Source of the DNA: Acidobacteriota bacterium
GTDB taxonomy: Bacteria > Acidobacteriota > Blastocatellia > UBA7656
Direction of reading: 5' to 3'
Assembly: GCA_038040445.1 (NCBI GenBank)
Contig: JBBPIG010000002.1
Span: forward strand, 321,847-385,846
DNA length: 64,000 nucleotides
Shown in pieces: positions 62,737-64,000 of the stretch (position 1 is the first letter of the stretch; each line of letters opens with the position of its first letter). The position numbers and the translations under genes are program-made. Under the pieces are notes generated by a model. That model worked only from the letters and a program-made list of their open reading frames with translations, did not search any database and was not told where the DNA came from.

Positions 62737-64000
62737 ATGAAATCTGACTCACGAATTGAACAAATGCATCACTTGAGGAATCGAATCAGCCGCGCGAAGC
62801 ACACAGCTAGTCTGCTCCTGGCGCTGGTCGGCGTGCTGGCCGCGACCGGTCAGACAGTCGTGTCGACGACTCAAACGTCAATGGGTGCCAGCATCCCTGG
62901 CGACCTGAACAAGCGCCGTTCTGCCCACACAGCAACTCTCCTGACCACCGGTAAGGTCGTCATAGTCGGAGGAGACATTGGTTCCGATGGCACGGAATTC
63001 CCGGATCCAGAGCTCTTCGATCCGGAGACCGGAACGTGGAGCGTTACCGGCAACCTCCAAGCGCCGCGTTTTGTTGGTCACACGGCGACCCTCCTGACTG
63101 ATGGCAAAGTGCTCGTCGCCGCGGGCGCTGGGTGGTTTGATAACATTCCTCTTAACAGCGCGTGGCTGTATGATCCCGCCACAGGCAAGTGGAGTGCTAC
63201 CGGCAATCTGATCACGACGCGCAGACTTCACACGGCGACGCTGCTTCCAGACGGCAAGGTGCTGGTAGCAGGAGGATTCACCGGCTTAACTGGCACAGTC
63301 TTTCTCAGCAGCGCCGAGCTGTATGACCCATCGACTGGATCATGGAGTGAGACAGGCAAACTCAACACACATCGCTACGGACACACGGCGACGCTGCTCC
63401 AAAACGGCAAGGTTCTGGTAGCCGGGGGAGACTCTCCCTTTGATACTGGCGTGCTCGACAGCGTCGAACTGTACGACCCAACGAATGGAACATGGAGTGA
63501 GACAGGCAAACTCAACCAACATCGCTACGGACCCACGGCGACGCTGCTCCAAACCGGCAAGATCCTGGTTGCGGGGGGCGTAGACAATGCTACCTTAAGC
63601 GATGAATACCCCCTGATCAGCAGCGCGGAGCTATACGACCCAGACACCGAGACGTGGAAAACGACAGGGAGCCTCAACACGCGTCGAGCGGGAGATCCGG
63701 CGACTCTCCTGCACAGTGGCAAAGTCCTGGTTGCAGGAAGGTACACCGCCGAGTTGTACGACCCGGAGACCGGGACCTGGAGCCTCACTGCTAGACTCAA
63801 CGCGCCTCGCTCCTCTCACACGGTTACTCTTCTGCCTGACGGCAGGGTCCTGACCGCCGGAGGGGCTAGTTCGACTGGTTTCCCCGGCTTACTCAACAGC
63901 TCCGAACTGTACGACCCAGACACTGAAACCTGGACGGGCCGCGGAGTCCCAGTAATTACCGGCACTTTGGTAACCGGCAAGAAGCTCGTCCTGTTTGGCG
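62737..64000 (+). CDS. Kelch-repeat surface protein (C-terminus beyond window)
   Basis: At least 421 residues, open to the window end. Strong GAAGGAG site. Signal segment (ASLLLALVGVLAATGQT), then kelch blades (HTATLLTTGKVVIVGG, SAELYDPSTGSWSETGK). Tandem paralog of the preceding gene, 70 bp downstream, and co-directional, so probably one operon. Confidence 0.85.
   Translation, partial: MKSDSRIEQMHHLRNRISRAKHTASLLLALVGVLAATGQTVVSTTQTSMGASIPGDLNKRRSAHTATLLTTGKVVIVGGDIGSDGTEFPDPELFDPETGTWSVTGNLQAPRFVGHTATLLTDGKVLVAAGAGWFDNIPLNSAWLYDPATGKWSATGNLITTRRLHTATLLPDGKVLVAGGFTGLTGTVFLSSAELYDPSTGSWSETGKLNTHRYGHTATLLQNGKVLVAGGDSPFDTGVLDSVELYDPTNGTWSETGKLNQHRYGPTATLLQTGKILVAGGVDNATLSDEYPLISSAELYDPDTETWKTTGSLNTRRAGDPATLLHSGKVLVAGRYTAELYDPETGTWSLTARLNAPRSSHTVTLLPDGRVLTAGGASSTGFPGLLNSSELYDPDTETWTGRGVPVITGTLVTGKKLVLFG

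Overview
The window looks like chromosomal DNA from a soil-type Acidobacteriota, probably near Blastocatellia. This is an inference from gene content: a FtsX/MacB-type duplicated orphan ABC permease, an Oar-like TonB-dependent receptor, large Ser/Thr kinases with TPR tails next to an ECF sigma factor, CarD, hpnCDE and kelch/PD40 surface proteins. I recognised no phage genes, no transposase and no CRISPR array.

Layout. 1-824 is a cut-off B12-binding radical SAM gene. 946-9951 is a leftward array of six paralogous secreted proteins, each joining a c-type haem motif to a copper monooxygenase (PHM-like) module. 10.3-20.3 kb holds an unknown secreted protein, an M28-like protein, an amidohydrolase, an esterase, RidA, MATE and MFS exporters and a lipoxygenase-like protein. 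20.6-24.3 kb has the ABC permease and a LysR regulator. 24.4-32.6 kb has tRNA-Pro, acylphosphatase, apt, a tRNA-Arg with a swapped tertiary pair, then an SDR / thioredoxin-fusion / UGSC selenoprotein operon, a graveyard of toxin-antitoxin remnants, and hpt. 33-41.4 kb has a secreted hydrolase, a NUDIX protein, an HtrA protease, CarD and hpnCDE (squalene synthesis). 41.5-49.4 kb has an antitoxin coupled to a frameshifted unknown gene, a DsbD-TlpA fusion, a NosL-like lipoprotein, mnmA, an orphan CbbQ-type ATPase and a membrane protein. 49.8-64 kb has the TonB receptor, two duplicated kinases, the sigma factor, and PD40 and kelch proteins, the last running off the end.

Genes that plausibly work together: the six haem/copper proteins could depend on a thiol relay (DsbD-TlpA) and on copper delivery (NosL-like) encoded elsewhere in the window; the SDR, thioredoxin fusion and UGSC selenoprotein form an apparent redox operon; hpnC-hpnD-hpnE form one overlapping operon.

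The most unusual feature is a dense set of about sixteen foldback (inverted-repeat) elements of many unrelated sequence families, roughly one per 4 kb. Nearly all sit in short intergenic gaps, often touching stop or start codons. Their arms are often built from 7-15 nt quasi-tandem units. Some families recur at separate loci, one element is nested in another, and two elements supply the coding sequence of signal peptides. I know of no described mechanism that explains this combination. The UGSC selenoprotein (in-frame TGA plus a bacterial SECIS-like hairpin) is the clearest gene that a routine annotation would miss.
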